Shown: piece after piece, positions 22,851 to 33,370 of the stretch
Layout of the letters: every line of letters starts with the position of its first letter
Position numbering within the stretch: position 1 is the stretch's first letter
Origin: Streptomyces griseofuscus
GTDB taxonomy: Bacteria; Actinomycetota; Actinomycetes; Streptomycetales; Streptomycetaceae
Length of the DNA: 64,000 nt
NCBI RefSeq assembly: GCF_014673495.1
Contig: NZ_CP051006.1
Coordinates: 4,278,001-4,342,000, forward strand
Direction of reading: 5' to 3'
Position numbers and translations under genes: made by a program
Notes under the pieces: model-generated
Seen by the model: the letters and a program-made list of their open reading frames with translations, nothing else
Databases searched by the model: none
Told to the model about the DNA's origin: nothing

Positions 22851-23188
22851 CCGACCCGACGGGCGGCCACACTTCTCCCCCGCAGCGGCACGGGCTCACC
22901 GCTGCGCACGGACACTCCCTCCGCGGCCTGAGCGCCACGGGGAGAAAATCTGATCTCCACATCGGCATCCAGCGCATCCGCCAGTGATGCCAACGTCCGC
23001 ACGGTCAGGTTGGCATCGCCCGACATGATCTGACTGACCCGGCCGGGGCTCACCCCCATCGCCTTGGCGAGGTCCGACCGCGACTTCCCCAGCCCCGCCA
23101 GCAACCCCGCGAGCGACGCGGTCGCCTGCCGCGCCAACTGGGCACCGGCCGACTCGGCACTGCCCTCGCTCCGACCGAAGAAGCTCAT
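22847..23188 (-). CDS. XRE-family helix-turn-helix protein (antitoxin-like)
   Basis: 113 residues from ATG 23188, preferred for GGGGG about 8 bases upstream; a GTG at 23215 would add nine residues. The HTH_3 core is LAGLLAGLGKSRSDLAKAMGVSPGRVSQIMSGDANLTVRTLASLADALDADVEIRF, the form typical of HigA-like antitoxins and small repressors. The C-terminal ~30 residues are basic and disordered. A possible small gene lies 70 bp upstream on the same strand, the toxin position in HigBA pairs, but it is not recognisable as a toxin. Confidence 0.82.
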   Translation of the reverse strand: MSFFGRSEGSAESAGAQLARQATASLAGLLAGLGKSRSDLAKAMGVSPGRVSQIMSGDANLTVRTLASLADALDADVEIRFSPRGAQAAEGVSVRSGEPVPLRGRSVAARRVG

Positions 23189-23258
23189 GGAACGACCCCC
23201 AACTGGCCTCGCCACAACGGTTGTTGCGGTGTCTCCAGAATGCCACCTTTAGGTCTGA

Positions 23259-23426
23259 CTAAACACTCACTTCCAGTGGAAACCCTGCCACTGACACCTC
23301 GTCAGGTTCCGCCGCAACGTCTGTGACCTGCCGATACTCACCCTTGGGCCAGCAGTCCACGACCGCTTCGGCACAACTCCAATGGGCTACGAGGCGACTT
23401 CGGTCGGGCTGCGACGGGGCGGTCAC
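23259..23426 (-). CDS. Possible small ORF upstream of the XRE gene
   Basis: Fifty-five residues from a GTG at 23426; the frame is open further toward the tRNA terminator. The sequence RLVAHWSCAEAVVDCWPKGEYRQVTDVAAEPDEVSVAGFPLEVSV has balanced composition and looks protein-like rather than GC-shadow-like. No family is recognised and the ribosome site is weak. It may be the end of a truncated gene or a partner of the XRE protein. Confidence 0.33.
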   Translation of the reverse strand: MTAPSQPDRSRLVAHWSCAEAVVDCWPKGEYRQVTDVAAEPDEVSVAGFPLEVSV

Positions 23427-23510
23427 CGTCGGACCGACGCCCAGGTCCTCATCGCCGCCGTCGGACCTGAGACCTTCCTCACACGTCCGCGGCGCGCGGG
23501 AAAAGAAGAA

Positions 23511-23538
23511 GGGCGGCATCGCCATTGCGATGCCGCCC
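23511..23538 (-). terminator. Terminator of tRNA-Leu
   Basis: A perfect 12-bp stem (GGGCGGCATCGC with GCGATGCCGCCC) and CATT loop. On the minus strand it is followed by TTCTTCTTTT and lies 10 bases past the tRNA end, a standard intrinsic terminator. Confidence 0.88.
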
Positions 23539-23548
23539 ATTCCCTCTG

Positions 23549-23632
23549 TGCGCGAGGGGGGAGTTGAACCCCCACGCCCTTTCGGGCACTGGAACCTGAA
23601 TCCAGCGCGTCTGCCTATTCCGCCACCCGCGC
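23549..23632 (-). tRNA. tRNA-Leu (anticodon CAG)
   Basis: The 84-nt cloverleaf begins GCGCGGGTGGCGGAATAGGC and ends with CTCGCGC plus A. The acceptor arm pairs GCGCGGG with CTCGCGC. The anticodon loop TTCAGGT is closed by CTGGA/TCCAG. The long variable arm (TGCCCGAAAGGGCGT) is class II as expected for Leu, and the T arm contains GGTTCAACTCC. CCA is not encoded. The gene marks the edge of the accessory region at 19-23.5 kb. Confidence 0.96.
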
Positions 23633-24284
23633 ATTGGGTGTGTCTTCCGGCTTCTGCCCTTTCGGGCTGGCCCCTTCCGACATGCAGAACATTAGCACGT
23701 CGTACGGGGTGGGTTCACATCCCTTTCCCAGGGGCCCTGACCAGCCCGTCCACGGCCGGCCCCCGCACCGATCGACCCGGCTCGCCCCGTCGGGCAGGGT
23801 GCCGTCGACCGGGCGCACGCCTCACCCGCACGCCGTCCGCGCGCCGCCCCCCCTCCGGCCGACCCCACGCCCCACCCCGCATCGCCCCGCACACGCCCGC
23901 ACCCGCGCCCGCCCCCGTCGCCGTACTCACACCCCGCCCACACCGTGACCGTCCCCACACCCGTGACCATGCGCACAGCGCCCGGCCGTTTCACCACGTA
24001 TCAAGGAGTCCCGGTTCACGTATCAACCTCGTACCGGTCCCGGCCATCTCCCCAGGAGAGGGGCGGGGGCGGGGCCCGGTGCGGGACACTGGTCCTGGCC
24101 CGGCTCTACGATCCATGCCAGGGAGGAGTTCCGAGCGGAGCGGCTGGGGGAACCGGCTGTTTGCCAGGGGCGTGGATACGATCAGTAAGCAGTACCGGCG
24201 GTACCGGGCAACGCACCGCACAGAGCAGCACAGGCACCACACAGAGCAGGACAAGGAACCGACAAGGGACGGAGGAGGTGCCCC
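23633..24284. other. 652-bp intergenic region between tRNA-Leu and fhaA
   Basis: It is C-rich in the middle (23820-23960) with no credible gene. It must hold the tRNA-Leu promoter (minus) near its left end and the fhaA promoter near its right end; a TACGAT at 24177-24182 is a weak -10 candidate. No hairpin of note. Confidence 0.5.
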
Positions 24285-25175
24285 ATGGGAGTCCTGAAGA
24301 AGTTCGAGCAGCGTCTCGAAGGTCTGGTGAACGGCACCTTCGCCAAGGTCTTCAAGTCCGAGGTCCAGCCCGTGGAGATCGCGGGCGCGCTCCAGCGGGA
24401 GTGCGACAACAACGCGACCATCTGGAACCGCGACCGCACCGTCGTACCCAACGACTTCATCGTGGAGCTCAGCGCGCCCGACCACGAGCGCCTCAGCCCC
24501 TACTCCGGGCAGCTCGGTGACGAACTGGCCGGCATGGTGCGTGACTACGCGAAGCAGCAGCGCTACACCTTCATGGGCCCGATCAAGGTGAACCTGGAGA
24601 AGGCCGAGGACCTGGACACCGGCCTCTACCGGGTGCGTTCGCGCACCCTCGCCTCCTCCAGCGACCAGCAGGCGGGCCCCGCCGCGCACGAAGCGCAGGG
24701 ACAGGGTCCCGCGGCGGCCCCGGGCCGCCCGGGACAGGGCGCACAGGGCCAGGGCGGTTACGGCTATCCGCCGGCCATGCCCGCCGGCGCGCCCCCCATG
24801 CCCGCCGCCCCGCCGCCCGGCGCCCGCCCCGGCGGCTACGGCTACCCGCAGCCCGCCACCCAGCGCCCCGCCGCCGCCCCGATGAGCGGCGGACGCACCC
24901 GCTACTGGATCGAGATCAACGGCACCCGCCACCAGATCTCCCGCGCGACCCTGGTGCTGGGCCGCAGCACCGAGGCCGACGTGCGGATCGACGATCCCGG
25001 CGTCTCCCGCCGGCACTGCGAGATCCGGACCGGAACGCCCTCGACGATCCAGGATCTCGGCTCCACCAACGGCATCGTGGTGGACGGGCAGCACACCACC
25101 CGCGCTACGCTCCGCGACGGCTCGCGGATCGTCGTGGGCAGCACCACCGTTATCTATAGGCAAGCCGAAGGGTGA
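24285..25175 (+). CDS. fhaA: FhaA: DUF3662 and FHA domain protein
   Basis: 296 residues, preceded by GGAGGAGG. Residues 1-~115 are the DUF3662 domain (MGVLKKFEQRLEGLVNGTFAKVFKSEVQPVEIAGALQRECDNNA). A Gly/Pro/Gln-rich linker with GYGYP units follows, then a C-terminal FHA domain with the phosphothreonine-binding residues in LVLGRSTEADVRIDDPGVSRRHCEI and DLGSTNG. In actinobacteria FhaA reads PknB-type phosphorylation and restrains peptidoglycan precursor export. It heads a plus-strand run with fhaB, pstP, the SEDS and PBP genes and the PASTA kinase. Confidence 0.94.
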   Translation: MGVLKKFEQRLEGLVNGTFAKVFKSEVQPVEIAGALQRECDNNATIWNRDRTVVPNDFIVELSAPDHERLSPYSGQLGDELAGMVRDYAKQQRYTFMGPIKVNLEKAEDLDTGLYRVRSRTLASSSDQQAGPAAHEAQGQGPAAAPGRPGQGAQGQGGYGYPPAMPAGAPPMPAAPPPGARPGGYGYPQPATQRPAAAPMSGGRTRYWIEINGTRHQISRATLVLGRSTEADVRIDDPGVSRRHCEIRTGTPSTIQDLGSTNGIVVDGQHTTRATLRDGSRIVVGSTTVIYRQAEG

Positions 25176-25185
25176 AGCGGGGGCA

Positions 25186-25722
25186 ATGTCAGAGCTGACC
25201 CTCACGGTCATGCGGCTGGGTTTCCTGGCCGTACTGTGGCTGTTCGTGATCGTGGCCGTGCAGGTCATCCGCAGCGACCTGTTCGGTACGCGCGTCACTC
25301 AGCGCGGATCGCGTAGGGAGGCCGGGCGGGCCCAGCCCCCGAGCGGCCGCCAGGCCGCCAGGCAGCAGGCCGCGCCCCCGCAGCAGCGCGGCCAGCAGAG
25401 CGGTGGCGGCGGCCGGCGCGGGCGCAACGCCCCCAGCAAGCTGGTCGTGACCGAAGGCACACTCACCGGCACCACCGTCGCGCTCCAGGGCCAGACCATC
25501 ACGCTGGGCCGGGCGCACGACTCCACGATCGTGCTGGACGACGACTACGCCTCCAGCCGTCATGCCAGGATCTACCCCGACCGCGACGGCCAGTGGATCG
25601 TCGAGGACCTGGGGTCGACCAACGGCACCTACCTGGACCGGTCCCGGCTGACGACCCCCACGCCGATCTCGCTGGGCGCGCCGATCCGCATCGGCAAGAC
25701 CGTCATCGAGCTGCGGAAGTAG
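25186..25722 (+). CDS. fhaB: FhaB: membrane-anchored FHA protein
   Basis: 178 residues starting 10 bases after fhaA. An N-terminal membrane helix (LTVMRLGFLAVLWLFVIVAVQVI, about 5-27) is followed by a basic Gln/Arg/Gly linker and an FHA domain (ITLGRAHDSTIVLDDDYASSRHARI … VEDLGSTNGTYLDRSRL) with the Arg, Ser-Arg-His and Asn-Gly positions intact. FhaB (FipA type) proteins bind phosphorylated partners at the septum or growth zone. The tight gene order supports shared transcription with fhaA. Confidence 0.93.
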   Translation: MSELTLTVMRLGFLAVLWLFVIVAVQVIRSDLFGTRVTQRGSRREAGRAQPPSGRQAARQQAAPPQQRGQQSGGGGRRGRNAPSKLVVTEGTLTGTTVALQGQTITLGRAHDSTIVLDDDYASSRHARIYPDRDGQWIVEDLGSTNGTYLDRSRLTTPTPISLGAPIRIGKTVIELRK

Positions 25723-25814
25723 TGCTACATCATGAGTGAGCGCGAACGGAGCGAGCACGCGGCGGCGGACCGCCTTCCGGTCCCCGGCGCGCTCCCGACC
25801 GGAGGGTGGGCAGT

Positions 25815-27425
25815 GTGGCTCGACACGACCGGCTGCATTCGGAGCCGACGGGCGAGGTGCGCATGAGTCTGTCACTGCGCTTTGCCGCCGGTTCGCACAA
25901 GGGCATGATCCGCGAGGGCAACGAGGACTCCGGTTACGCCGGCCCCCGCCTGCTCGCGATCGCCGACGGCATGGGCGGCCAGGCGGCCGGCGAGGTCGCC
26001 TCCTCCGAGGTGATCTCCACCCTGGTCACGCTCGACGACGACGTGCCCGGCTCCGACATCCTCACCTCCCTCGGCGTGGCCGTGCGGCGCGCCAACGACC
26101 AGCTGCGCTCCATGGTCGAGGAGGACCCCCAGCTGGAGGGCATGGGCACCACGCTGACCGCGCTGCTGTGGACCGGGCAGCGGCTCGGCATGGTGCACGT
26201 CGGCGACTCGCGCGCCTATCTGCTGCGCGACGGGGTGCTCACCCAGATCACCCAGGACCACACCTGGGTGCAGCGGCTCGTGGACGAGGGCCGGATCACC
26301 GAGGAGGAGGCCACCACCCATCCGCAGCGCTCGCTGCTGATGCGTGCCCTCGGCAGCGGTGACAACGTCGAGCCCGATCTGTCCATCCGCGAGGTCCGCG
26401 CCGGCGACCGGTACCTGATCTGCTCCGACGGCCTGTCCGGCGTCGTCTCCCACCAGACGATGGAGGAGACGCTCGCCAGCTACCAGGGCCCGCAGGAGAC
26501 CGTGCAGGAGCTGATCCAGCTCGCGCTGCGCGGCGGCGGCCCGGACAACATCACCGTCATCGTGGCCGACGTCCTCGACCTGGACACCGGCGACACGCTC
26601 GCGGGCCAGCTGTCCGACCAGCCCGTCGTGGTCGGCGCGGTCGCCGAGAACCAGAGCCATCTGCACGACAACGGGATCATGCAGACCCCGGCCGGCCGCG
26701 CCTCCCACCTGGGCCGCCAGGGCCACGGCGGCGGCGAGTTCGGCCCGCCCGGCTCCGGCGACAGCACCGGCTACGTCCCGGCGGGCAGCTTCGACGACTA
26801 CGCCGACGGCGACTTCACCAAGCGCAAGGGCCGCAGATGGCTGAAGGCGTCGCTGTACAGCGCCCTCGCCCTCGCGGTCATCGGCGGCGGTCTCTACGGC
26901 GGCTACCGCTGGACGCAGACGCAGTACTACGTCGGCACCAGCGAGGAGCACGTCGCGCTGTACCGCGGGATCAGCCAGGACCTGGCCTGGGTGTCGCTGT
27001 CGACGATGCAGCAGGACCACCCGGAGATCGAACTCAAGTACCTGCCGTCGTACCAGCAGAAGCAGGTCAAGGCCACGATCGCCGAGGGCGGCCTCAAGGA
27101 CGCCCAGTCGAAGATCCAGGAACTGGCCGTGCAGGCCTCCGCCTGCAAGAAGGAGACGGAGCGCCAGGACGCCGAGCGCACCCAGCCGGGCAAGCCGCAC
27201 ACGGGCAAGACCAGCGGCACCAAGTCCGACGCGGGCACCACCGGCACCATGAGCACCGCCTCCTTCACCCGGACGACCGCGACCACGAACCCGAAGCCGT
27301 CCTCCTCCACGGACACGCCGGGATCCTCGAAGTCTCCGTCCACGACCCCGTCCGCGACCCCCAGCCCCGGCCCCACCCTCTCGGAGGATGAGCAGAAGGT
27401 CGTCTCGCTGTGCGGTAAGCAGTAG
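25815..27425 (+). CDS. pstP: PstP-type PP2C Ser/Thr phosphatase, membrane-anchored
   Basis: 536 residues from GTG 25815, chosen for GGAGGG 8 bases upstream; an ATG at 25863 gives a 16-residue shorter form. The catalytic domain has the PPM metal motifs: GMIREGNEDSGYA, LLAIADGMGGQAAGE, MVHVGDSRAYLLRDG, LICSDGLSGVV and GGGPDNITVIVADV. One membrane helix (LKASLYSALALAVIGGGLYGGY) leads to an external domain of ~185 residues ending in a Ser/Thr/Pro-rich tail. It reverses phosphorylation by the PASTA kinase encoded in the same locus. Confidence 0.93.
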   Translation: MARHDRLHSEPTGEVRMSLSLRFAAGSHKGMIREGNEDSGYAGPRLLAIADGMGGQAAGEVASSEVISTLVTLDDDVPGSDILTSLGVAVRRANDQLRSMVEEDPQLEGMGTTLTALLWTGQRLGMVHVGDSRAYLLRDGVLTQITQDHTWVQRLVDEGRITEEEATTHPQRSLLMRALGSGDNVEPDLSIREVRAGDRYLICSDGLSGVVSHQTMEETLASYQGPQETVQELIQLALRGGGPDNITVIVADVLDLDTGDTLAGQLSDQPVVVGAVAENQSHLHDNGIMQTPAGRASHLGRQGHGGGEFGPPGSGDSTGYVPAGSFDDYADGDFTKRKGRRWLKASLYSALALAVIGGGLYGGYRWTQTQYYVGTSEEHVALYRGISQDLAWVSLSTMQQDHPEIELKYLPSYQQKQVKATIAEGGLKDAQSKIQELAVQASACKKETERQDAERTQPGKPHTGKTSGTKSDAGTTGTMSTASFTRTTATTNPKPSSSTDTPGSSKSPSTTPSATPSPGPTLSEDEQKVVSLCGKQ

Positions 27426-27452
27426 GCAAGCCGTGAGAGGCCCTGTCACACG

Positions 27453-28892
27453 ATGAGCAGTACGAGTAACTCGCCGACGCATCACACGTCCACCATCGGC
27501 GCGATCGGCGCGCCGAGCCGCCGCAACACCGAGCTGGCCCTGCTGGTCTTCGCGGTGCTGATCCCGGTGTTCGCCTACGCCAACGTGGGCCTGGCCATCG
27601 ACAACCAGGTCCCCGCCGGTCTGCTGAGCTACGGCCTGGGCCTCGGCCTGCTGGCCGGCGTGGCCCACCTCGTCGTACGGAAGTTCGCCCCGTACGCCGA
27701 CCCGCTGCTGCTGCCGCTGGCCACCCTGCTCAACGGGCTCGGTCTGGTCTGCATCTGGCGCCTGGACCAGTCCAAGGCGCTCCAGCAGATCCATGTCGCG
27801 GGCGGCAAGGCGACCAACCAGCTCATGTACACGGCGATGGGCATCGCCCTGTTCGTGGCGGTGCTGTACTTCCTCAAGGACCACCGCACGTTCCAGCGCT
27901 ACACGTACATCTCCATGATGTGCGCGCTGCTCCTGCTGCTGCTCCCGCTGGTCCCGGGCCTCGGTCTGAACGTCTACGGCGCCAAGATCTGGATCTCCGT
28001 CGGCGGTTTCACCATCCAGCCGGGTGAGTTCGCCAAGATCGTGCTGGCCATCTTCTTCGCCGGCTATCTGATGGTGAAGCGCGACGCGCTGGCCCTCGCC
28101 AGCCGCCGTGTCATGGGCCTCTACCTGCCGCGCGGCCGCGACCTCGGTCCGATCCTCGTGGTCTGGGCGATGTCCATCCTGATCCTGGTCTTCGAGACCG
28201 ACCTCGGTACGTCGCTGCTGTTCTTCGGCATGTTCGTGATCATGCTGTACGTCGCCACCGAGCGGACCAGCTGGATCGTCTTCGGTCTGCTGATGTCCGC
28301 GGTCGGCGCCGTCGGCGTGGCGAGCTTCGAGCCGCACGTGAAGATGCGTGTGCAGGCCTGGCTCGACCCGCTGAAGGAGTACAAGCTCTCCCAGCAGGGT
28401 GTCGGCGGTCACTCCGAGCAGGCCATGCAGGCCCTGTGGGCCTTCGGCTCCGGCGGCACCCTCGGCACCGGCTGGGGCCAGGGCCACTCCGAGCTGATCA
28501 AGTTCGCCGCCAACTCGGACTTCATCCTCGCCACCTTCGGCGAGGAGCTGGGCCTGGCCGGCCTCATGGCGATCCTGCTGATCTACGGCCTGATCGCGGA
28601 ACGCGGCGTGCGCACCGCCCTCGCCGCCCGCGACCCGTTCGGCAAGCTGCTCGCCATCGGCCTCTCGGGTGCCTTCGCGCTCCAGGTCTTCGTGGTGGCC
28701 GGCGGTGTGATGGGCCTCATCCCGCTGACCGGTATGACCATGCCGTTCCTCGCGTACGGCGGTTCGTCCGTGATCGCCAACTGGGCGCTCATCGGCATCC
28801 TGATCCGCATCAGCGACACCGCCCGCCGCCCGGCACCCGCCCCCGCAGCCAACCCCGACGCCGAGATGACCCAGGTGGTCCGCCCGTCATGA
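27453..28892 (+). CDS. SEDS-family peptidoglycan glycosyltransferase (FtsW/RodA type)
   Basis: 479 residues with about ten membrane helices. SEDS landmarks include NVYGAKIWISVGGFTIQPGEFAKIVLAIFFAGYL, ETDLGTSLLFFGMFVIMLYVATER, a W-Q/G-rich external loop (GTGWGQGHSELIKFAANSDFILATFGEELGLAG) and GMTMPFLAYGGSSVIANWALIGILIRIS. The enzyme polymerises lipid II together with its class B PBP, whose gene starts inside this stop codon (ATGA). In this locus it is usually called RodA or FtsW-like; sequence alone does not separate elongation from sporulation roles. Confidence 0.93.
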   Translation: MSSTSNSPTHHTSTIGAIGAPSRRNTELALLVFAVLIPVFAYANVGLAIDNQVPAGLLSYGLGLGLLAGVAHLVVRKFAPYADPLLLPLATLLNGLGLVCIWRLDQSKALQQIHVAGGKATNQLMYTAMGIALFVAVLYFLKDHRTFQRYTYISMMCALLLLLLPLVPGLGLNVYGAKIWISVGGFTIQPGEFAKIVLAIFFAGYLMVKRDALALASRRVMGLYLPRGRDLGPILVVWAMSILILVFETDLGTSLLFFGMFVIMLYVATERTSWIVFGLLMSAVGAVGVASFEPHVKMRVQAWLDPLKEYKLSQQGVGGHSEQAMQALWAFGSGGTLGTGWGQGHSELIKFAANSDFILATFGEELGLAGLMAILLIYGLIAERGVRTALAARDPFGKLLAIGLSGAFALQVFVVAGGVMGLIPLTGMTMPFLAYGGSSVIANWALIGILIRISDTARRPAPAPAANPDAEMTQVVRPS

Positions 28893-30364
28893 ACAAGCCC
28901 CTGCGCCGGATCGCGATCTTCTGCGGCCTGCTCGTGCTGGCCCTGCTCGTCCGCGACAACTACCTCCAGTACGTCAAGGCCGACAGCCTGCGCACCGACC
29001 CGCTCAACCGGCGGGTCTCCATCGAGCGCTATGCCGCGCCGCGCGGCGACATCATCGTGGACGGCAACCCGGTGACCGGCTCGGTCGAGGTCAAGCACGG
29101 CGACTTCAAGTACAAGCGCACATACAAGAACGGGCCCATGTGGGCCCCGGTGACCGGCTTCTCCTCCCAGGCCTTCGGCGGCACCCAGCTGGAGAACCTG
29201 GACGACGGCATCCTGACCGGCAATGACGACCGGCTCTTCTTCCGCAACACCCTGGACATGATCACGGGCAAGCCGAAGCAGGGCGGCAACGTCGTCACCA
29301 CGCTCAACGGCGCCGCGCAGAAGGCCGCGTACAACGGTCTGAAGGCGGTCGGCGGCAAGGGCGCGGTCGCCGCCCTGGACCCGGCCACCGGGAAGATCCT
29401 GGCGCTGGCCTCGTACCCGTCGTACGACCCCTCCAGCTTCGCGGGGAACACCGACGACGACGCCAAGGCCCGGAACAAGCTCCTGAAGGAGAACAACCCG
29501 GCCGACCCGATGCTCAACCGGGCGCTGCGCGAGACCTACCCGCCGGGCTCCACCTTCAAGGTGGTCACCGCGGCGGCGGCGCTGGAGAACGGCCTGTACA
29601 CCTCGCCCGACCAGCGGACCAACTCGCCGCTTCCGTACATCATGCCGGGCACCACGACCCCGCTGCCCAACGAGGGCAACCTGCCCTGCAAGGACGCCCC
29701 GATGCGGGTCGCGCTCCAGTACTCCTGCAACACCGTCTTCGGCAAGATCGGCGCCGACCTCGGCAACGCCAAGATGCTGGCGGAGGCGAAGAAGTTCGGC
29801 TTCGACGCGCAGCAGTTCACCCCGGTCCGCTCCAACGCCTCGGTGTTCTCGGACAACATGAACGCCTCGCAGACCGCGCTGTCCTCGATCGGCCAGTACA
29901 ACACCGCGGCGACCCCGCTCCAGATGGCCATGGTCGCCTCGGCGGTCGCCAATGACGGCAAGCTGATGAAGCCGTACATGGTGGACGAGTTGGAGGCTTC
30001 CAACCTCGACCCGGTGGAGAAGACCAAGCCGCAGGAGATGAGCCGGCCGCTGTCCGCGCAGAACGCGCAGATGCTGCAATCGATGATGGAGACCGTGGTC
30101 GAGAAGGGCACCGGTACCAACGCCCGGATCCCCAACGTCAAGGTCGGCGGCAAGACCGGTACCGCGCAGCACGGTGTGGCCAACAGCGCCAACCCGTACG
30201 CCTGGTTCATCTCCTACGCCAAGCTCCCCGACGGCAGCTCCCCGGTGGCCGTGGCCGTGGTCGTCGAGGACGAGCACGCCAACCGTGACGACATCTCCGG
30301 CGGCGGCCTGGCCGCGCCGATCGCGAAGAGCGTGATGGAGGCGGTCATCAACTCCAAGAAGTGA
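28889..30364 (+). CDS. Class B penicillin-binding protein (PbpA type)
   Basis: 491 residues from ATG 28889 overlapping the SEDS stop. One N-terminal membrane anchor (RIAIFCGLLVLALLVRDN) is followed by a short dimerisation region and the transpeptidase domain. Active-site motifs are STFK (221-224, nucleophile Ser221), SCN (279-281) and KTG (422-424). It lacks a glycosyltransferase domain, so it cross-links glycan made by the partner SEDS protein. The order PP2C-SEDS-PBP-PASTA kinase is the conserved actinobacterial arrangement, here without a separate pknA. Confidence 0.93.
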   Translation: MNKPLRRIAIFCGLLVLALLVRDNYLQYVKADSLRTDPLNRRVSIERYAAPRGDIIVDGNPVTGSVEVKHGDFKYKRTYKNGPMWAPVTGFSSQAFGGTQLENLDDGILTGNDDRLFFRNTLDMITGKPKQGGNVVTTLNGAAQKAAYNGLKAVGGKGAVAALDPATGKILALASYPSYDPSSFAGNTDDDAKARNKLLKENNPADPMLNRALRETYPPGSTFKVVTAAAALENGLYTSPDQRTNSPLPYIMPGTTTPLPNEGNLPCKDAPMRVALQYSCNTVFGKIGADLGNAKMLAEAKKFGFDAQQFTPVRSNASVFSDNMNASQTALSSIGQYNTAATPLQMAMVASAVANDGKLMKPYMVDELEASNLDPVEKTKPQEMSRPLSAQNAQMLQSMMETVVEKGTGTNARIPNVKVGGKTGTAQHGVANSANPYAWFISYAKLPDGSSPVAVAVVVEDEHANRDDISGGGLAAPIAKSVMEAVINSKK

Positions 30365-30533
30365 CGGTCATCACATCAGCTTCACAAGGACGCACATTGC
30401 GATACCGGTCCGATATCGGGATCCGGGCTTGGCCAGGTCATACAAAGGGAGCCGGGTACCGTAGGCCCGGACGGCAGCCTCGGCGCACAGCGATGTGACG
30501 GCCGGGACCGACGGAGAGGGCTGGTAGGTAGCT

Positions 30534-32531
<1,998 letters not shown>

Positions 32532-32546
32532 CACGGTCGTACGAAC

Positions 32547-32586
32547 GAGTGGGCCCCTGCCGGACTCTCCCGGCAGGGGCCCACTC
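32547..32586. terminator. Strong bidirectional terminator between pknB and srtE2
   Basis: A perfect 17-bp stem (GAGTGGGCCCCTGCCGG and its complement) with a 6-base loop lies between convergent genes, 16 bases past the pknB stop. No long T-run follows, which is common in Streptomyces. Confidence 0.85.
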
Positions 32587-32602
32587 GCGTTCCCGGGGAA
32601 CC

Positions 32603-33355
32603 TCAGCGCAGTTCCGGCGGGGGCGTCCGCTTGCTGTCGACCTTCTGCACCCGGACCAGTTCGCCCCACACGATGTAGCGGTAGCGGGAGGTGTAGACGG
32701 GGGTGCAGGTGGTCAGCGTGATGTAGTGGCCGGGCTTCTTCCAGCCCGACTCCTTGGGGACCGCGTCGACGACACCGACGTCGTACTTCGAGGTCTCCGG
32801 GAGGATCGAGGAGACCTTGTAGACGTACCAGTCGTCCCGGGTCTCGAAGACGATCGGGTCGCCCTTGTGGAGCTTGTCGATGTTGTGGAACTTCGCGCCG
32901 TGGCCGTCGCGGTGGGCGGCCAGGGTGAAGTTCCCCTTCTCGCCGGTCATCGGGAGCATCGCCTTGACCGGGTCGGTGTAGTAGCCGGCGACACCGTTGT
33001 TGAGGACGTCGGTGCTGGTGCCCTTCTCGACCAGGACCGAGCCGTTCTTCATCGCGGGCACGCGCAGGAAGCCGATGCCGTCCTTGGTGTCCAGCGCGCC
33101 GGGCCCCTGGTCCGTGCCCTGCGCCCAGTGCTCGCGCACCTTCTCGGCCTGCTTGTCGGCCTTGCGGTCCGCCAGCACGTTCGTCCACCAGAGCGAGTAG
33201 ACGACGAAGAGACCGAGCAACAGGCCCACGGTGATGAGCAGTTCCCCGAAGACGCTGACGGCCCCGGCGATCCTGCCCGGACGCCGGCGCCGCTCGGCGG
33301 ACTCCGGCTCGGGCGCGTCCGTGTGTTCTTCGGTCTCGTCGGCGGTCGCTGCCAC
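32603..33355 (-). CDS. srtE2: Class E sortase (SrtE2-like)
   Basis: 250 residues. Acidic N-terminus, one membrane helix (FGELLITVGLLLGLFVVYSLWW, 36-57) and the class E catalytic domain: TLAAHRDGHGAKFHNIDKL (His148), YITLTTCTPVYTSRYRYIVWG (Cys217, Arg226). It should be a membrane transpeptidase anchoring LAXTG proteins such as long chaplins to the wall. The position beside pknB and the following homologue match the SrtE2/SrtE1 pair of Streptomyces. It lies 15 bases downstream of the next sortase gene, same operon. Confidence 0.9.
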   Translation of the reverse strand: MAATADETEEHTDAPEPESAERRRRPGRIAGAVSVFGELLITVGLLLGLFVVYSLWWTNVLADRKADKQAEKVREHWAQGTDQGPGALDTKDGIGFLRVPAMKNGSVLVEKGTSTDVLNNGVAGYYTDPVKAMLPMTGEKGNFTLAAHRDGHGAKFHNIDKLHKGDPIVFETRDDWYVYKVSSILPETSKYDVGVVDAVPKESGWKKPGHYITLTTCTPVYTSRYRYIVWGELVRVQKVDSKRTPPPELR

Positions 33356-33370
33356 AGTGGTTCCTAGCCC

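Noticed and set aside
25872..30277. Long minus-strand frames opposite pstP, the SEDS and PBP genes
   Set aside because: Compositional shadows of well-supported plus-strand genes.
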